Source of the DNA: DASXRA01 sp036506155
GTDB taxonomy: Bacteria; Actinomycetota; Actinomycetes; Mycobacteriales; Jatrophihabitantaceae
Assembly (NCBI GenBank): GCA_036506155.1
Contig: DASXSF010000037.1
Coordinates: forward strand, 1 to 64,000
Length of the DNA stretch: 64,000 bases
Direction: 5' to 3'
Shown here: positions 16,781 to 25,349 of the stretch, piece after piece
How the letters are laid out: the number at the start of each line of letters is the position of its first letter
How positions within the stretch are numbered: the stretch's first letter is position 1
Notes under the pieces: model-generated
Databases searched by the model: none
The model's input: only the letters and a program-made list of their open reading frames with translations
What the model was told of the DNA's origin: nothing
Translations under genes and position numbers: made by a program

Positions 16781-17194
16781 TCAACCCTGGCGGTCCGGGC
16801 CGGCTCGCTCGACGCGTATGCGGATCATGCAGCGCCGGTCGCGCCGCATCGCCTGCCGGTAGTCGTCCCAGTCGGGGTGTTCCCCGGAGATCGACCGGTA
16901 GTACGCGATCAGCGGGTCCATGGCGTCGGGGAGGGAGAGGATCTGCGCAGGTCCTTCGATTTGGAGCCACTGGCCGCCGAAGAAGCGGTCGGGCAGCACG
17001 CACAGCCAGGCTCTCGGATGACGACGCACGTTGCGGACCTTGTATGCCGTCTCGCGGGTACTGATAACGGCGTATGCCTGGTCGTCGACGGTGACCAGGA
17101 CGGGTGACATCTGCGGTTGACCATCCGGACGTGTCGTCGCAAGCACGGCGTGGTGCTGGGCGCGGATGATGTCGAGTGCCCGGTCGATGTCCAT
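16781..17194 (-). CDS. PPOX-class F420-dependent flavin/deazaflavin oxidoreductase
   Basis: 137 residues from the ATG at 17194. The split-barrel fold is clear: ALDIIRAQHHAVLATTRPDG, PQMSPVLVTVDDQAYAVIST, TAYKVRNVRRHPRAWLCVL, WLQIEGPAQIL, and the C-terminal MIRIRVERAGP. The K-x-RN-hyd-R pattern is the phosphate contact of the F420-binding Rv1155-like group. It would use F420 for reduction of an unknown substrate. No strong ribosome site precedes it, and TATCGT 5 nt before the ATG could be a leaderless -10. F420 synthesis is supported by cofC in this window. Confidence 0.85.
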   Translation of the reverse strand: MDIDRALDIIRAQHHAVLATTRPDGQPQMSPVLVTVDDQAYAVISTRETAYKVRNVRRHPRAWLCVLPDRFFGGQWLQIEGPAQILSLPDAMDPLIAYYRSISGEHPDWDDYRQAMRRDRRCMIRIRVERAGPDRQG

Positions 17195-17537
17195 GGCCGA
17201 CGATAACGTGCAGGCAACTGCTCCCGGCTGGGCCGGCGACTGCGGCCGGGCCGGTCGCTCGTCGAGCATCGCGGTGTTGAAGCGGATCGCGGCGAGCCGA
17301 CCGCCGCTACCGTTGTCGCGCCCGTCACCGGGACGGCTCGCGCGATCAACGACGACCTCTCTAACGCGCCAGATCTCGTCAACGCCGATCCAAAGCGGCC
17401 GGGGATGGATGTTCGACGTCGAGACCGACGCATTGGCACCGACCCAGAAATTCGCGCGTCCGTCGGATGCCGGCGCGTACCGCGAGCTCACCGGCGAGTG
17501 ACGCACACGAACTCGAAATCGTCGCCCGACAGTGGCC
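17195..17537. other. Gap with no recognisable gene
   Basis: 343 nt between the F420-type oxidase and the LuxR relic. Both strands have open frames, but their composition is that of GC-rich noise and no motif stands out. It may be decayed coding DNA like its neighbours. Confidence 0.5.
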
Positions 17538-18375
17538 TCACCGGTGCAGCTGCCGACGAGAGGTGATCTCGAGCTTGGCGAAGATCTTGCTGAGGTGCCA
17601 TTCGACGGTGCGGCGGCTGATGAACAGGCGGACCGCTATCTCCTGATTCGACAGTCCTTCGCGGACCAGCCGAACGATCTGCGTTTCTTGCGCAGTGAGC
17701 TGGCCGGCACTCTCATGACTGCGCTTGCGGACGGTCTCGCCGGTGGCACCGAGCTCCTCGGCGGCCCGGTCCGCGAAGCCGTTCATGCCCATGGCGGTGA
17801 ACATTGTGTCCGCCGTTCGCAGCGGCTCGCGCGCATCGTTGCGACGATTCTGCCGGCGTAACCATTCGCCGTACAGCAGGTGCGCGCGGGCCAGCTCCCC
17901 GCGGATGCGGGTACGGGACAGACGGTCGATCGCCGCCCGGAAGTGGGGCTCGGCCAGATCGGCGTCGCAGACGAGCGCCTCGCAGCGCGCTTGCAGACCG
18001 AGTGCCCAGTCGGTGCCGCTGGCCTGGGTTATCACCGCGAGGCGCTGTAGTGCCTCGGCGGCAACCTCATTCCGACCGGTACGGGTGGCGGCGGTCACAA
18101 GCTCTACCAGTGCTAGCGCGGTCGAAATGGCCGGCTCCTGCCACGATTTGACCCCACGCTGCGCTGCGACGAACGCGGCCTCGTACTGGCCAAGGCCGTT
18201 GAACAGCACCCCTCCATCCATGCTGCGGAGATCACGCCGATTCCCTCGCCACGCTGCTCGACCTCCGCAGTCGTGGCGGGGATGAGGTTGGCGGCCATGT
18301 CCTCGTCGCCCCGCCAGGCAGCCAACAGCTGTGCGGCGTAGGCCGGTTCTCGGACCTCTGTTACTTCGGCGACCG
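17538..18375 (-). pseudogene. C-terminal part of a LuxR/LAL-type regulator, truncated and frameshifted
   Basis: What remains is the helical-repeat region and the DNA-binding domain of a large ATP-binding LuxR regulator. Residues EPAYAAQLLAAWRGDEDMAA and EVEQRGEGIGVISAAWM lie in one frame, then after a lost base in a C/G run near 18210 VLFNGLGQYEAAFVAAQRGV onward is in another. The end is a good LuxR helix-turn-helix (LTAQETQIVRLVREGLSNQ, VAVRLFISRRTVEWHLSKI near it). The N-terminal ATPase domain, about 500 residues, is absent, and the break joins a dehydrogenase relic. Confidence 0.7.
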
Positions 18376-18379
18376 CCAT

Positions 18380-18825
18380 TTGCTCTGCGAGCAGGGCCGA
18401 CGTCGATGCTGGCGATCTTCGAGGTCAGATCGGCGACTTGGAGCGCTCCATCGGCTAGCAGGGTGATCACCTCGGCGAACTCGTCGGCGTATCTGAAGCT
18501 GCCCAGCACGCGTAGTTCCTTGATCAGGATCGCGATCGGATCGAGGCGTGCACGCCCGCCACCAACCACGACGACGGTGCCCTCGGGCCTCGCTGCAGCC
18601 ACACTGGAGCGGATGGTGGGCTCGCTGCCGGGGCATTCGAGGACTACGTCGGCCTTTAGGCGCTCGCTGTCAGCCACGTCGACCGTCGGTGAGACCGCCA
18701 CGTGTGCAGCCAGCCCGCCGTCGGACTGTAGGCCCGCGGCGCGCTCGATCGCTGCTGCGCCGTCTACGTGTCGTAAACCCTGGCGTGGCTGGTGGGGGCG
18801 GCCCTACGCTTTGGCAACGGCATCG
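18380..18825 (-). pseudogene. Zinc-type alcohol dehydrogenase relic with internal deletion
   Basis: From about 18800 the frame gives RQGLRHV and GLQSDGGLAAHVAVS, the catalytic-domain stretch of medium-chain dehydrogenases. It then jumps to ADVVLECPGSEPTIRSSVAA, EGTVVVVGGG and ELRVLGSFRYADEFAEVITL, the end of the Rossmann domain and the C-terminal catalytic part. About 100 residues containing the GxGxxG cofactor loop are missing. The 3' end runs directly into the LuxR relic without a stop, so two deletions shaped this locus. Confidence 0.55.
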
Positions 18826-18849
18826 CCGGGAGCAGCCGTCGGGGGGGCC

Positions 18850-19239
18850 ATGAGAATCTTTCGAGTGCTGCTTGTCGCCGCATTGAGTGTTGCTACCGGC
18901 ATTCTCTTCGCGACGACGGCAGCGGCTACGCCGGGGAAGAGTCCACAGTGGACCCTGGTCCTGGTCGGGTCCTGCGACGGGGTGCCAGCCACTGTCATCG
19001 ACCCGCCCGGACCAGGGCCAACTGCGTTCAGCACGCTCACCGGGAAGATGGGCGTCGGACGGCTTTTCCAGGCCGTCAATACCCAGACCGGGGAGACGAT
19101 TGTCTTCGGTTGGTACGGCACTGCGCTCGAGCATGCCAACCAACCGATCGTGACGTGCGATTTCCCGATACCGCCAGATGTGTCACCGGATGGCACCGCA
19201 GACTGGCTGTTCCGGGTCACGGGGTTCTTCCACTCCTGA
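18850..19239 (+). CDS. Small secreted protein of unknown function
   Basis: 129 residues from the ATG at 18850, with a run of seven G just before it as ribosome site. Signal peptide: MRIFR, a hydrophobic core VLLVAALSVATGILF and an AAA-type cleavage site near residue 26. The mature part has two cysteines (SCDG, VTCDF) that may pair. I do not recognise a family. It is divergent from the dehydrogenase relic and monocistronic. Confidence 0.6.
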   Translation: MRIFRVLLVAALSVATGILFATTAAATPGKSPQWTLVLVGSCDGVPATVIDPPGPGPTAFSTLTGKMGVGRLFQAVNTQTGETIVFGWYGTALEHANQPIVTCDFPIPPDVSPDGTADWLFRVTGFFHS

Positions 19240-19595
19240 CCCTGGTCAAGTACAGCGGCCGGAAGCAGGAATCCGGGAACGCATCAAGACCGCGTGGGGC
19301 GCTCCACAGACGGACCATCGATGAAGCGCTGCAATGTCGAGATGAGCACGACTCCGTGCCAGTCCCCCGCGCGGGTCCACCGTCGTCCCGACCGATGCTC
19401 TCCCAACGGCGTGGTCGCGCTTACGATGCGGCAAGAGCGGATGTGGTACCGCTTGGGTGAGATTGCTGCGATCCACGGCTTGAAGTCGCCGCTCGTCGCC
19501 GTGCTTAATACTGCCGCGCGGATTTGTCTGGCCGTGCCGGCGCCGTTCGCCGTCCCTAGCACCCGTACGACGACTTCGATGGCAGGCTCGTACCC
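19240..19595. other. Gap with no recognisable gene
   Basis: 356 nt between the secreted protein and the TMEM175-like channel. The base composition is slightly less GC-rich than the neighbours. Frames are open on both strands but show no known motif. Confidence 0.5.
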
Positions 19596-20207
19596 GTGGC
19601 ATCCGAGGACCGCGAAGAGACCAGCCGAATCGAGGCATTCAGTGACGGCGTGTTCGCGATCGCGATCACGCTGCTCGTCCTGACGCTGCAGGTGCCGCAC
19701 GTGCACGGCGGGCTGTGGCGTGCCCTGCTGGACGAATGGCCGCAGTTCGCCGGCTATGTCGCCAGTTTCGCGATCATCGGCATCATGTGGGTGAACCATC
19801 ACTCGATGTTCAAGACGATCGTGCGCTCCGATCGAGTCCTGTTATTCCTGAATCTGTTGCTGCTCTTTTGGACAGCTCTCTTGCCGTTCCCGACGAACCT
19901 GATCGCGCGCTACCTCGGGGACGGCGGAACGGACGCCGCCGTCGCGGAGGCCGTTTACAGCGCGAACCTCACGTTGGCTGCGATCGCGTTCAGCCTGATC
20001 TGGATCCACGCTGTTCGCGGCGGCCGCCTCATCGCCCGCCCGCTGACCCCGACGGCCGAACGCCAAGCGATCGTGCGCTTCGCCATGGGCACTCTCGTCT
20101 ATGCGGCGACCATCGGGATTTCGTTTCTCTCACCCGGAGCCGCGCTCGCGATCCAATTCGTGATCGCCGTCTATTACGTCTTCGAGCAGCTAGCCCCATC
20201 CAGCTGA
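19596..20207 (+). CDS. TMEM175-family (DUF1211) putative potassium channel
   Basis: 203 residues from a GTG. The family signature near the start of helix 1 is RIEAFSDGVFAIAITLLVL (the RxxxFSD motif). Six hydrophobic segments follow, including FAGYVASFAIIGIMWVNHH, with the conserved MWxxHH pattern, LLFLNLLLLFWTALLPFP and LAIQFVIAVYYVFEQL. Bacterial TMEM175 proteins form tetrameric K+-permeable channels in the plasma membrane. One domain copy is normal for bacteria. There are no cotranscribed partners. Confidence 0.88.
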   Translation: MASEDREETSRIEAFSDGVFAIAITLLVLTLQVPHVHGGLWRALLDEWPQFAGYVASFAIIGIMWVNHHSMFKTIVRSDRVLLFLNLLLLFWTALLPFPTNLIARYLGDGGTDAAVAEAVYSANLTLAAIAFSLIWIHAVRGGRLIARPLTPTAERQAIVRFAMGTLVYAATIGISFLSPGAALAIQFVIAVYYVFEQLAPSS

Positions 20208-20467
20208 GACGGATTCGGCACCCGCTCCCGCGACCGGCCTCACCGGCAGTTCGGACTCGCGTCGTCCTCCTTCGACGAGATCGCACGCGGCGGTCGAGGG
20301 CCGCAGCGGACCTTGCTTCCGAGACTCACGATGTACGACGCCTTCCTGTTGGCGGTGCTCGGTGAGCGTCGCGTGTTTGCGGCCGTCGAATTGCACGGCG
20401 ATGAAGTTGTCACACCGAGCTCGCTGCGCAGCGTCTCGAAGCGGTTATCGGTGCGCTCCTCGGACGC

Positions 20468-20956
20468 TTACTGGTCGGGCGAAGGCGTTGGTGGGTCGTC
20501 CCACTCGGGTGCGTAGGTTCTCGGCCGGATGATCACCGGCTGCATCCAGCGGTTGCGCGGGGGCGGATCCGGGTCGCGCTCCTTCGGCTTGTAGGGCTTC
20601 GCCCGGAAGACAACGGGTCGCATCCAGCGGTGATGCGGGGGCGGATCCGGGTCGCGCTCCTTCGGCTTGTGGGCCTTCGCCCGGAAGACAACGGGTCGCA
20701 TTCCTGGTGGGCGAGTGGTCTCCGGTGTCGACCCGAACCCTCCGACGCGCTGTGGGGGGTGCGGATCCGGCTCCGGATGCACGAGGATCTCCGCGTCCTC
20801 GGCGACGTCCTCGTCGGGGGTGGGTTCGATGACTTCCGGGCTGGGTTCGGTGGCCGCGGCTCTCCCGGTGACACCCGCGCCGACGACAGGCACGTCGGCA
20901 TTCGAGGCTGTCCCGAGTCCGCCGCCCAGAACCGGTTCCGAGCCGTCTGGGTTCAC
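20468..20956 (-). CDS. Proline-rich repeat protein, probably N-terminally incomplete
   Basis: 162 residues from the GTG at 20956. The first half is low-complexity and acidic. The second half has two near-identical 26-residue repeats (each beginning MRPVVFRAK and containing KPKERDPDPPP) and a third diverged copy (MQPVIIRPRTY). The same frame stays open and coding-like upstream to about 21060 (REALGFYPSGNWLSVYVGD) but offers no ATG, GTG or TTG before the stop there. So either the GTG is real or the original start was lost. No signal peptide or membrane segment is seen. Function unknown. Confidence 0.45.
   Translation of the reverse strand: MNPDGSEPVLGGGLGTASNADVPVVGAGVTGRAAATEPSPEVIEPTPDEDVAEDAEILVHPEPDPHPPQRVGGFGSTPETTRPPGMRPVVFRAKAHKPKERDPDPPPHHRWMRPVVFRAKPYKPKERDPDPPPRNRWMQPVIIRPRTYAPEWDDPPTPSPDQ
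20513..20701. repeat. 78-bp tandem coding repeats
   Basis: Two complete 78-bp units at 20546-20623 and 20624-20701 differ at only a few positions, and a diverged partial unit follows down to about 20513. They keep the reading frame of the minus-strand protein. The high identity suggests recent duplication or ongoing homogenisation. Confidence 0.85.
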
Positions 20957-21340
20957 CGTGACGCAGTCCCCGACATATACCGAGAGCCAGTTGCCCGATG
21001 GGTAGAATCCCAGCGCCTCGCGCGCCGACGAAATGATCTCTAGGTTCCCGGAAACGATTGTCTAGCGGTCGCCACCTCGGAACTCCTCGCGCGTCGACGG
21101 CGCGCCATTGAAGTCACGGGTGGTGACGACCGTGATCGTCATGGGCGCATGCTACTCACCGGCAGTGGATCTCACTCTGCGACCGGCCCGCGTGCCAATG
21201 GACCAAGACCTGCGCGCGCGCGCCTACGAGCGAACACCGTGCCATGCTCTTCTTGTCCTCCGGCCGCTGGATCAGTACGGGATCGGCACCACCCGCATGC
21301 GGGTGCCCGGCCGCTGTCGCATCGCCCTCAAGGAGGGGTC
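20957..21340. other. Upstream region of the repeat protein and of the copper-storage gene
   Basis: 384 nt. The part to 21060 keeps the repeat protein's frame open without a start codon. The rest holds no gene that I recognise; the notable element is the 16-bp palindrome at 21290-21305. Confidence 0.4.
21290..21305. promoter_or_regulatory. 16-bp perfect palindrome upstream of the copper-storage gene
   Basis: CACCCGCATGCGGGTG, symmetric with no spacer, 35 nt before the ATG of the Csp-like gene. GC-rich palindromes with CCC/GGG arms are used by copper regulators such as CsoR, so a copper-responsive operator is plausible. A hairpin in the leader RNA is the alternative. Confidence 0.45.
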
Positions 21341-21754
21341 ATGAGCTACACCCGGCAGATGCTCGACACCTACCCGCGCACCCTGATCGTCGACGCCGGT
21401 GTGCTGGCCGCCGCGATCGACGCGACCAGCGACTGCGCCCAGGCGTGCGCCGTCGACATCGACGCCGACCTGACCGAACGGAACCTGGCCGAGATGGTGA
21501 AGTGCATCCGGCTGTGCCTGGACTGCACCGACATCTGCACCGCCACAGGCGGGGTCCTCAGCCGCCTGGCCGAATACGATGCCGAGGCCACCCGGCCGCT
21601 GCTGGAATCCTGCTTGGCTATATGCAAAAGCTGCGGCGATGAGTGCGAGCGGCATGCCACCCACCATGCTCATTGCCGGGTCTGCGCCGAGGCTTGCCGC
21701 CACTGCGAGGACGCCTGCCGGGAGCTGCTGGCCGCCCTGAGTCCTTCCGTGTAG
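21341..21754 (+). CDS. Csp-like four-helix-bundle copper-storage protein
   Basis: 137 residues from the ATG at 21341, with AAGGAGGGG upstream. Fifteen cysteines lie at helical spacing along four predicted helices: DCAQAC, CIRLCLDCTDIC, SCLAICKSCGDEC and HCRVCAEACRHCEDAC. This is the pattern of cytosolic Csp (DUF326-type) proteins, whose inward-facing cysteines bind many Cu(I) ions. No signal peptide, so it is cytosolic (Csp3-like). It would buffer copper; a regulator is not adjacent. Histidine-rich HATHHAHC may be an entry site. Confidence 0.88.
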   Translation: MSYTRQMLDTYPRTLIVDAGVLAAAIDATSDCAQACAVDIDADLTERNLAEMVKCIRLCLDCTDICTATGGVLSRLAEYDAEATRPLLESCLAICKSCGDECERHATHHAHCRVCAEACRHCEDACRELLAALSPSV

Positions 21755-22022
21755 GCAAGAAGTTTCAGTGCCGGGTGTCGAGAACGTCCATCTACGCGCT
21801 GCGCCGCGCCGGGTGGTTTTCCGAAGGTGCCCACCCAAGGCGGTCGCGGTCGCCGACATCCGCCCGGGCGAGCCGCACTCTGGCGAGGTTATGTCTCCCA
21901 AGCCGTTGTCACGGACAACAACAACGACCCGCGGGTCGCATGGGGCTTACGGTGGCGGCATGAGCGTGGCCAGCCGATAGCCCGGAGCCAGCGTCGATCT
22001 TTTCCCCGGAACGGAGCCGATC

Positions 22023-22448
22023 ATGACCCAAGCCTTGCCACCGCAGCCGACGCCTGCCGCGACAACGGTCGGACAAGTCATGCGACCGGCGTTGACGACG
22101 GTGGAACCGCAGGCGCACGTCGCCGCAGCGGCATACCTGATGAAACGTGCCGGAGCAACAGCACTCGTCGTCGTCGACGGCGAGGAGACCAAACGGCCGC
22201 TCGGCATCATCACCGAGGCCGACATCGTCCGAGTCGTGGCCGACGGCAAAGATGTCAACGACGTCCGGATCCGAGACCTCATGACCAGTGGTCTGACCGT
22301 CTGCGACGAGAGGACCAGCATCCGTGACGCCGCTCGGTCGATGATCGACGGCCGTTTCCGGCACCTTCCGGTCGTCGGGGACGCCGGCGTGGTCGGGATA
22401 ATCGAGATCGGAGACGTTTCACGAGCGCTGCTCGACCAACAGCATTAA
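22023..22448 (+). CDS. Tandem CBS-domain protein
   Basis: 141 residues with GGAGCC before the ATG. Two CBS motifs fill it: VGQVMRPALTTVEPQAHVAA...RPLGIITEADIVRVV and IRDLMTSGLTVCDERTSIRDAA...VVGIIEIGDVSRALL. Such stand-alone pairs bind adenine nucleotides and act as energy sensors in the cytoplasm; in actinobacteria they often belong to the hypoxia/dormancy group. Partner unknown. It precedes the DNA ligase by 56 nt in the same direction and may be cotranscribed. Confidence 0.88.
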   Translation: MTQALPPQPTPAATTVGQVMRPALTTVEPQAHVAAAAYLMKRAGATALVVVDGEETKRPLGIITEADIVRVVADGKDVNDVRIRDLMTSGLTVCDERTSIRDAARSMIDGRFRHLPVVGDAGVVGIIEIGDVSRALLDQQH

Positions 22449-22504
22449 CGATCGCCGGCGGTGGCCCGCCACGATCAGTCGGCCGTGGCTGGCAAACTGG
22501 AGGC

Positions 22505-23527
22505 ATGGCCGTCGGCAAAGGCGCGGCAGTGCAGGTGAGCCCAGGCGACGGCGGCCTGCCCGCGTGGCTGGAACCTGAGCTGGCAACCCTGACCAAGGAC
22601 AGGTTCTCCGACCTGGGCTGGATTTTCGAGCGCAAGCTCGACGGCGAACGCTGCCTGGCGTTCGCCGACGGCAGCGCGGTGCGGCTGATGACCCGCAACC
22701 AGCACGAGATCACTAGCACGTTCCCGGAGATCGCCGACGCGCTTGCCGCGCAGGGCCGCGAGCCGTGCATCGTCGACGGGGAGATCGTCGCCTTCGACGG
22801 GAGCCAGACCCGTTTCGAGCGGCTACAGAAACGTCTCGGCCAGGCCCGGCCCAGCGAGGCGCTGCTCGCCGCGGTGCCTGCCTACTTCCACCTGTTCGAC
22901 GTGCTGTACGCCGGTAACCGGGACACCCGCGTGCTGCCGCTGCTGGAGCGTAAGCGGGTCCTGCGTGGGCTGCTCTCCTTCGACGGCCCGCTGCACTACA
23001 CCGAGCACCGGGACACCGAGGGGGAGGCGTACTACCGCGAGGCGTGCCGCCTCGGCTGGGAAGGTCTCATCGCCAAGCGGGCCGACTCGCAGTACCGCGC
23101 CGGACGGACCAAGGACTGGCTGAAGTTCAAGTGCATCACGGGCCAGGAGTTCGTCATCGGCGGCTTCACCGACCCGCAGCGCTCGCGCATCGGGTTCGGC
23201 GCAGTGCTGCTTGGTTACTACGACCGCAGCGGCCGGCTCGTCTACGCGGGCAAGGTAGGCACCGGCTTCGACAACCAGACGCTGCGCAGCCTGCATGACC
23301 GCCTGGCCGCCATCGAGCGGACCACCCCCGCCTTCTCCGTCGGCAAACTGCCCCGCTCACGGGTGCACTGGGTCGAGCCGCGGCTCGTCGGCCAGGTCGC
23401 ATTCACCGAATGGACCGACGCGGGGGAGCTGCGCCACCCACGGTTCCAGGGGCTGCGAGACGACAAGGACCCAGGCGAGGTGGTCCGGGAGATCCCGGCC
23501 GGCGGGGAGGACCGGCCATGCCAGTAG
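22505..23527 (+). CDS. ATP-dependent DNA ligase (LigD ligase-domain type)
   Basis: 340 residues. The nucleotidyltransferase motif I is ERKLDGERCLAF with lysine as AMP acceptor; IVDGEIVAFD (motif III), HLFDVLY (IIIa), GWEGLIAKRADSQY (IV) and RTKDWLKFKC (V) follow. The OB-fold part ends VGQVAFTEWTDAGELRHPRFQGLRDDK. It matches the ligase module of LigD, without the polymerase and 3'-phosphoesterase modules, as in stand-alone LigC/LigD ligases for end-joining or base-excision repair. No Ku gene is in the window. Confidence 0.9.
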   Translation: MAVGKGAAVQVSPGDGGLPAWLEPELATLTKDRFSDLGWIFERKLDGERCLAFADGSAVRLMTRNQHEITSTFPEIADALAAQGREPCIVDGEIVAFDGSQTRFERLQKRLGQARPSEALLAAVPAYFHLFDVLYAGNRDTRVLPLLERKRVLRGLLSFDGPLHYTEHRDTEGEAYYREACRLGWEGLIAKRADSQYRAGRTKDWLKFKCITGQEFVIGGFTDPQRSRIGFGAVLLGYYDRSGRLVYAGKVGTGFDNQTLRSLHDRLAAIERTTPAFSVGKLPRSRVHWVEPRLVGQVAFTEWTDAGELRHPRFQGLRDDKDPGEVVREIPAGGEDRPCQ

Positions 23528-24002
23528 ACGCGCCACCCATCGGACAGGCTCTGGTACCGGTCGTCTGGTCGATCGGCCAGTGGGCGGCCCCGCTGGCTCT
23601 ACACCGATCCGACAGAAGGCAACTGCGATGGCCTGTCGCTGCTGTGGAGGATGCACCAGCGCGCCGACGACGCAAACCTTCCGAAGATGCCCATCGTCGT
23701 TCACGTGATCCTCACCGGTGTGGGCGGCACCGAGGGCTGGCTCGACATCGACCGCGACGGCATGACCGTCTGCAAACAGGATCAGGGGAAAGACATCGAC
23801 CTTGTCGTCCAGGGCGACACGGGACAGATGTACAAGTGGCTCGCAGGAATCCTGCCGTTCCGCGACCTCGTCGGTTCCGGGCTCGTTCGGCTGATCGGGC
23901 CCAAGCCGTCTAGCTCGCGCCTTCCCGACATGGTTCACCGACGCACCGTTCGGCGAAGAACTGCGCCGCTCGTCACGACGGATGCAGGCCCGCCCCGCCT
24001 GA
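23528..24002 (+). pseudogene. C-terminal relic of an HxlR-type regulator
   Basis: Directly after the ligase stop and in the same frame, coding-like sequence begins without a start codon: LYTDPTEGNCDGLSLLWRM, then VVHVILTGVGGTEGWLDID, IDLVVQGDTGQMYKWLAGI and LVRLIGPKP. This resembles the SCP2-like C-terminal domain found after HxlR winged helices. Near 23930 one base disturbs the frame; the other frame then reads WFTDAPFGEELRRSSRRMQA and stops at 24002. The DNA-binding half is missing. It was probably a full regulator truncated by a deletion next to the ligase. Confidence 0.5.
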
Positions 24003-24034
24003 CGCGCCGCGCACGGCTGTCGTGGGTGATGTGA

Positions 24035-24373
24035 CTAAGGCAAATCGCGAATGAAGTAGATCTTGCCGTCGACGGTCTCGTCGCGACTGCCGCGATTCTC
24101 GATGAACAGCAGCAGCCCGGGTCCGAAGACGGGTACTGAAATCGCAATCGTGTTGTGGTCGGCGAAGGTCCCGGTTCGGGCTTGCGCGTAGGCGTTGTTT
24201 GTGGTCGGACCGAAATGTACGCCCCAGTGCACGTCAGGGTCATTGCTCGGTACGCCGAACATCAGGTTGACGGTCCGGGCACCGTTGACGTCGATGACGT
24301 TGCTTTCGACAACTCCGCTGGGAGGTAGCGGCGTCGCGTTATCGATCACTGTCTCGTAGATGATCTCAGGCAT
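24035..24373 (-). CDS. Hypothetical protein with predicted beta-rich fold
   Basis: 112 residues from the ATG at 24373 with GGGAG 9 nt upstream. Alternating strands (VESNVIDVNGARTVNLMFGV, VHWGVHFGPTTNNAYAQA, NTIAISVPVFGPGLLLFIENRG) suggest a small jelly-roll or carbohydrate-binding-like domain. No signal peptide, cysteine or membrane segment. I do not recognise it. Its codon use is less GC-biased than its neighbours, consistent with horizontal origin. Confidence 0.55.
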   Translation of the reverse strand: MPEIIYETVIDNATPLPPSGVVESNVIDVNGARTVNLMFGVPSNDPDVHWGVHFGPTTNNAYAQARTGTFADHNTIAISVPVFGPGLLLFIENRGSRDETVDGKIYFIRDLP

Positions 24374-24627
24374 AGCTTGACTCCCGTCACGACTCGAAAA
24401 CGGATTCCACACACACGACATGCGCCGCCGCCGCGAGCCTTCGGCGAGCTGGGTTTGGCGACGCGTGATCTGAGCTGACTGAGGCGCTCGACAGCGTGGG
24501 TAGCGCGCCCGGGTCTCTTGTGATGGAAGCACAAGGGCACTTCGATCCGGAGTCGCTCTACCTCCGACCCTCGAGGTTTCGGGGTGGGCAAGGGGCATAC
24601 AGACGGGCTCGCGGCCAGCACATGGGC

Positions 24628-25215
24628 TCATCGTCTTATGGTGACCTCGCCGAAGTCTGCTCCCGGTGGTTGCAATGCCTCCGGCGGATGGAGTGCCTTG
24701 CTGCTGCGCATTCTCCAGTTGGCTATTGATTGCTTCATTCTTTCCGTATGTTTGGTCAGGATGCCGCTGCGGTCGGAGTCGAGATGCGGTTCGAGCGCGG
24801 CGATGGCGTTGCGGGTGGCGTCGATGACCGCGTTGTAGGACTGCCGGTCGAAGGTGTCGACCTCGCGGGCGCGCTGGTTGTAGGTCTGCGCGATCAGCGC
24901 GGCGCCGCGCTCGTCGTCGCGGCGGGCTCGCAGCCTGCCCAGGTCCTTGGAGAGCGCCGCGCCGACCAATTCGGCTTGCGCAATCCGGCCCGCGAGTAGC
25001 GCCGGCGCCGTCACGGCCTGAAAGACGGCTTCGCACGTCTTGGGGTTCTCGCAGGGTTCGACATGCACCGCGGCGCGTGCCGCCGCCTCGCGTTGATCGC
25101 GCAGCTGCCGGGTGACCTGCGCCTGCGCCGCGACCTTCTGTTCGGTGGCGTCCATGCGCTCCGGGCTCACGAGCACAGCATGCTCGTCGTTCGCGCTGCT
25201 AGCACCCGCCGTCAC
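24628..25215 (-). CDS. Helical hypothetical protein
   Basis: 195 residues from a GTG. Almost entirely helical with long charged stretches (ATEQKVAAQAQVTRQLRDQR, GRLRARRDDERGAALIAQTY), suggesting coiled coil. One CxxxxxxC pair lies in EPCENPKTCEA. No signal peptide. Family unknown. It is divergent from the alpha/beta hydrolase and separated by 254 nt from the preceding hypothetical, where I see no gene. Confidence 0.5.
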   Translation of the reverse strand: MTAGASSANDEHAVLVSPERMDATEQKVAAQAQVTRQLRDQREAAARAAVHVEPCENPKTCEAVFQAVTAPALLAGRIAQAELVGAALSKDLGRLRARRDDERGAALIAQTYNQRAREVDTFDRQSYNAVIDATRNAIAALEPHLDSDRSGILTKHTERMKQSIANWRMRSSKALHPPEALQPPGADFGEVTIRR

Positions 25216-25349
25216 CGAATCGTCAGACCGGGCTGACGCTAAAGCGCCGTGTCAGTTCGCAAGATATGCGCGACAACGTCGGAATCGCAACGCCTCGGGT
25301 TTGCCCGCACGTACTGCTCCGCGTGGGCCACCGGCGCATACGGTGAATT

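Noticed and set aside
24374..24627. Possible RNA gene between the two hypothetical proteins
   Set aside because: Short complementary stretches exist but no cloverleaf or long stem could be built by eye.
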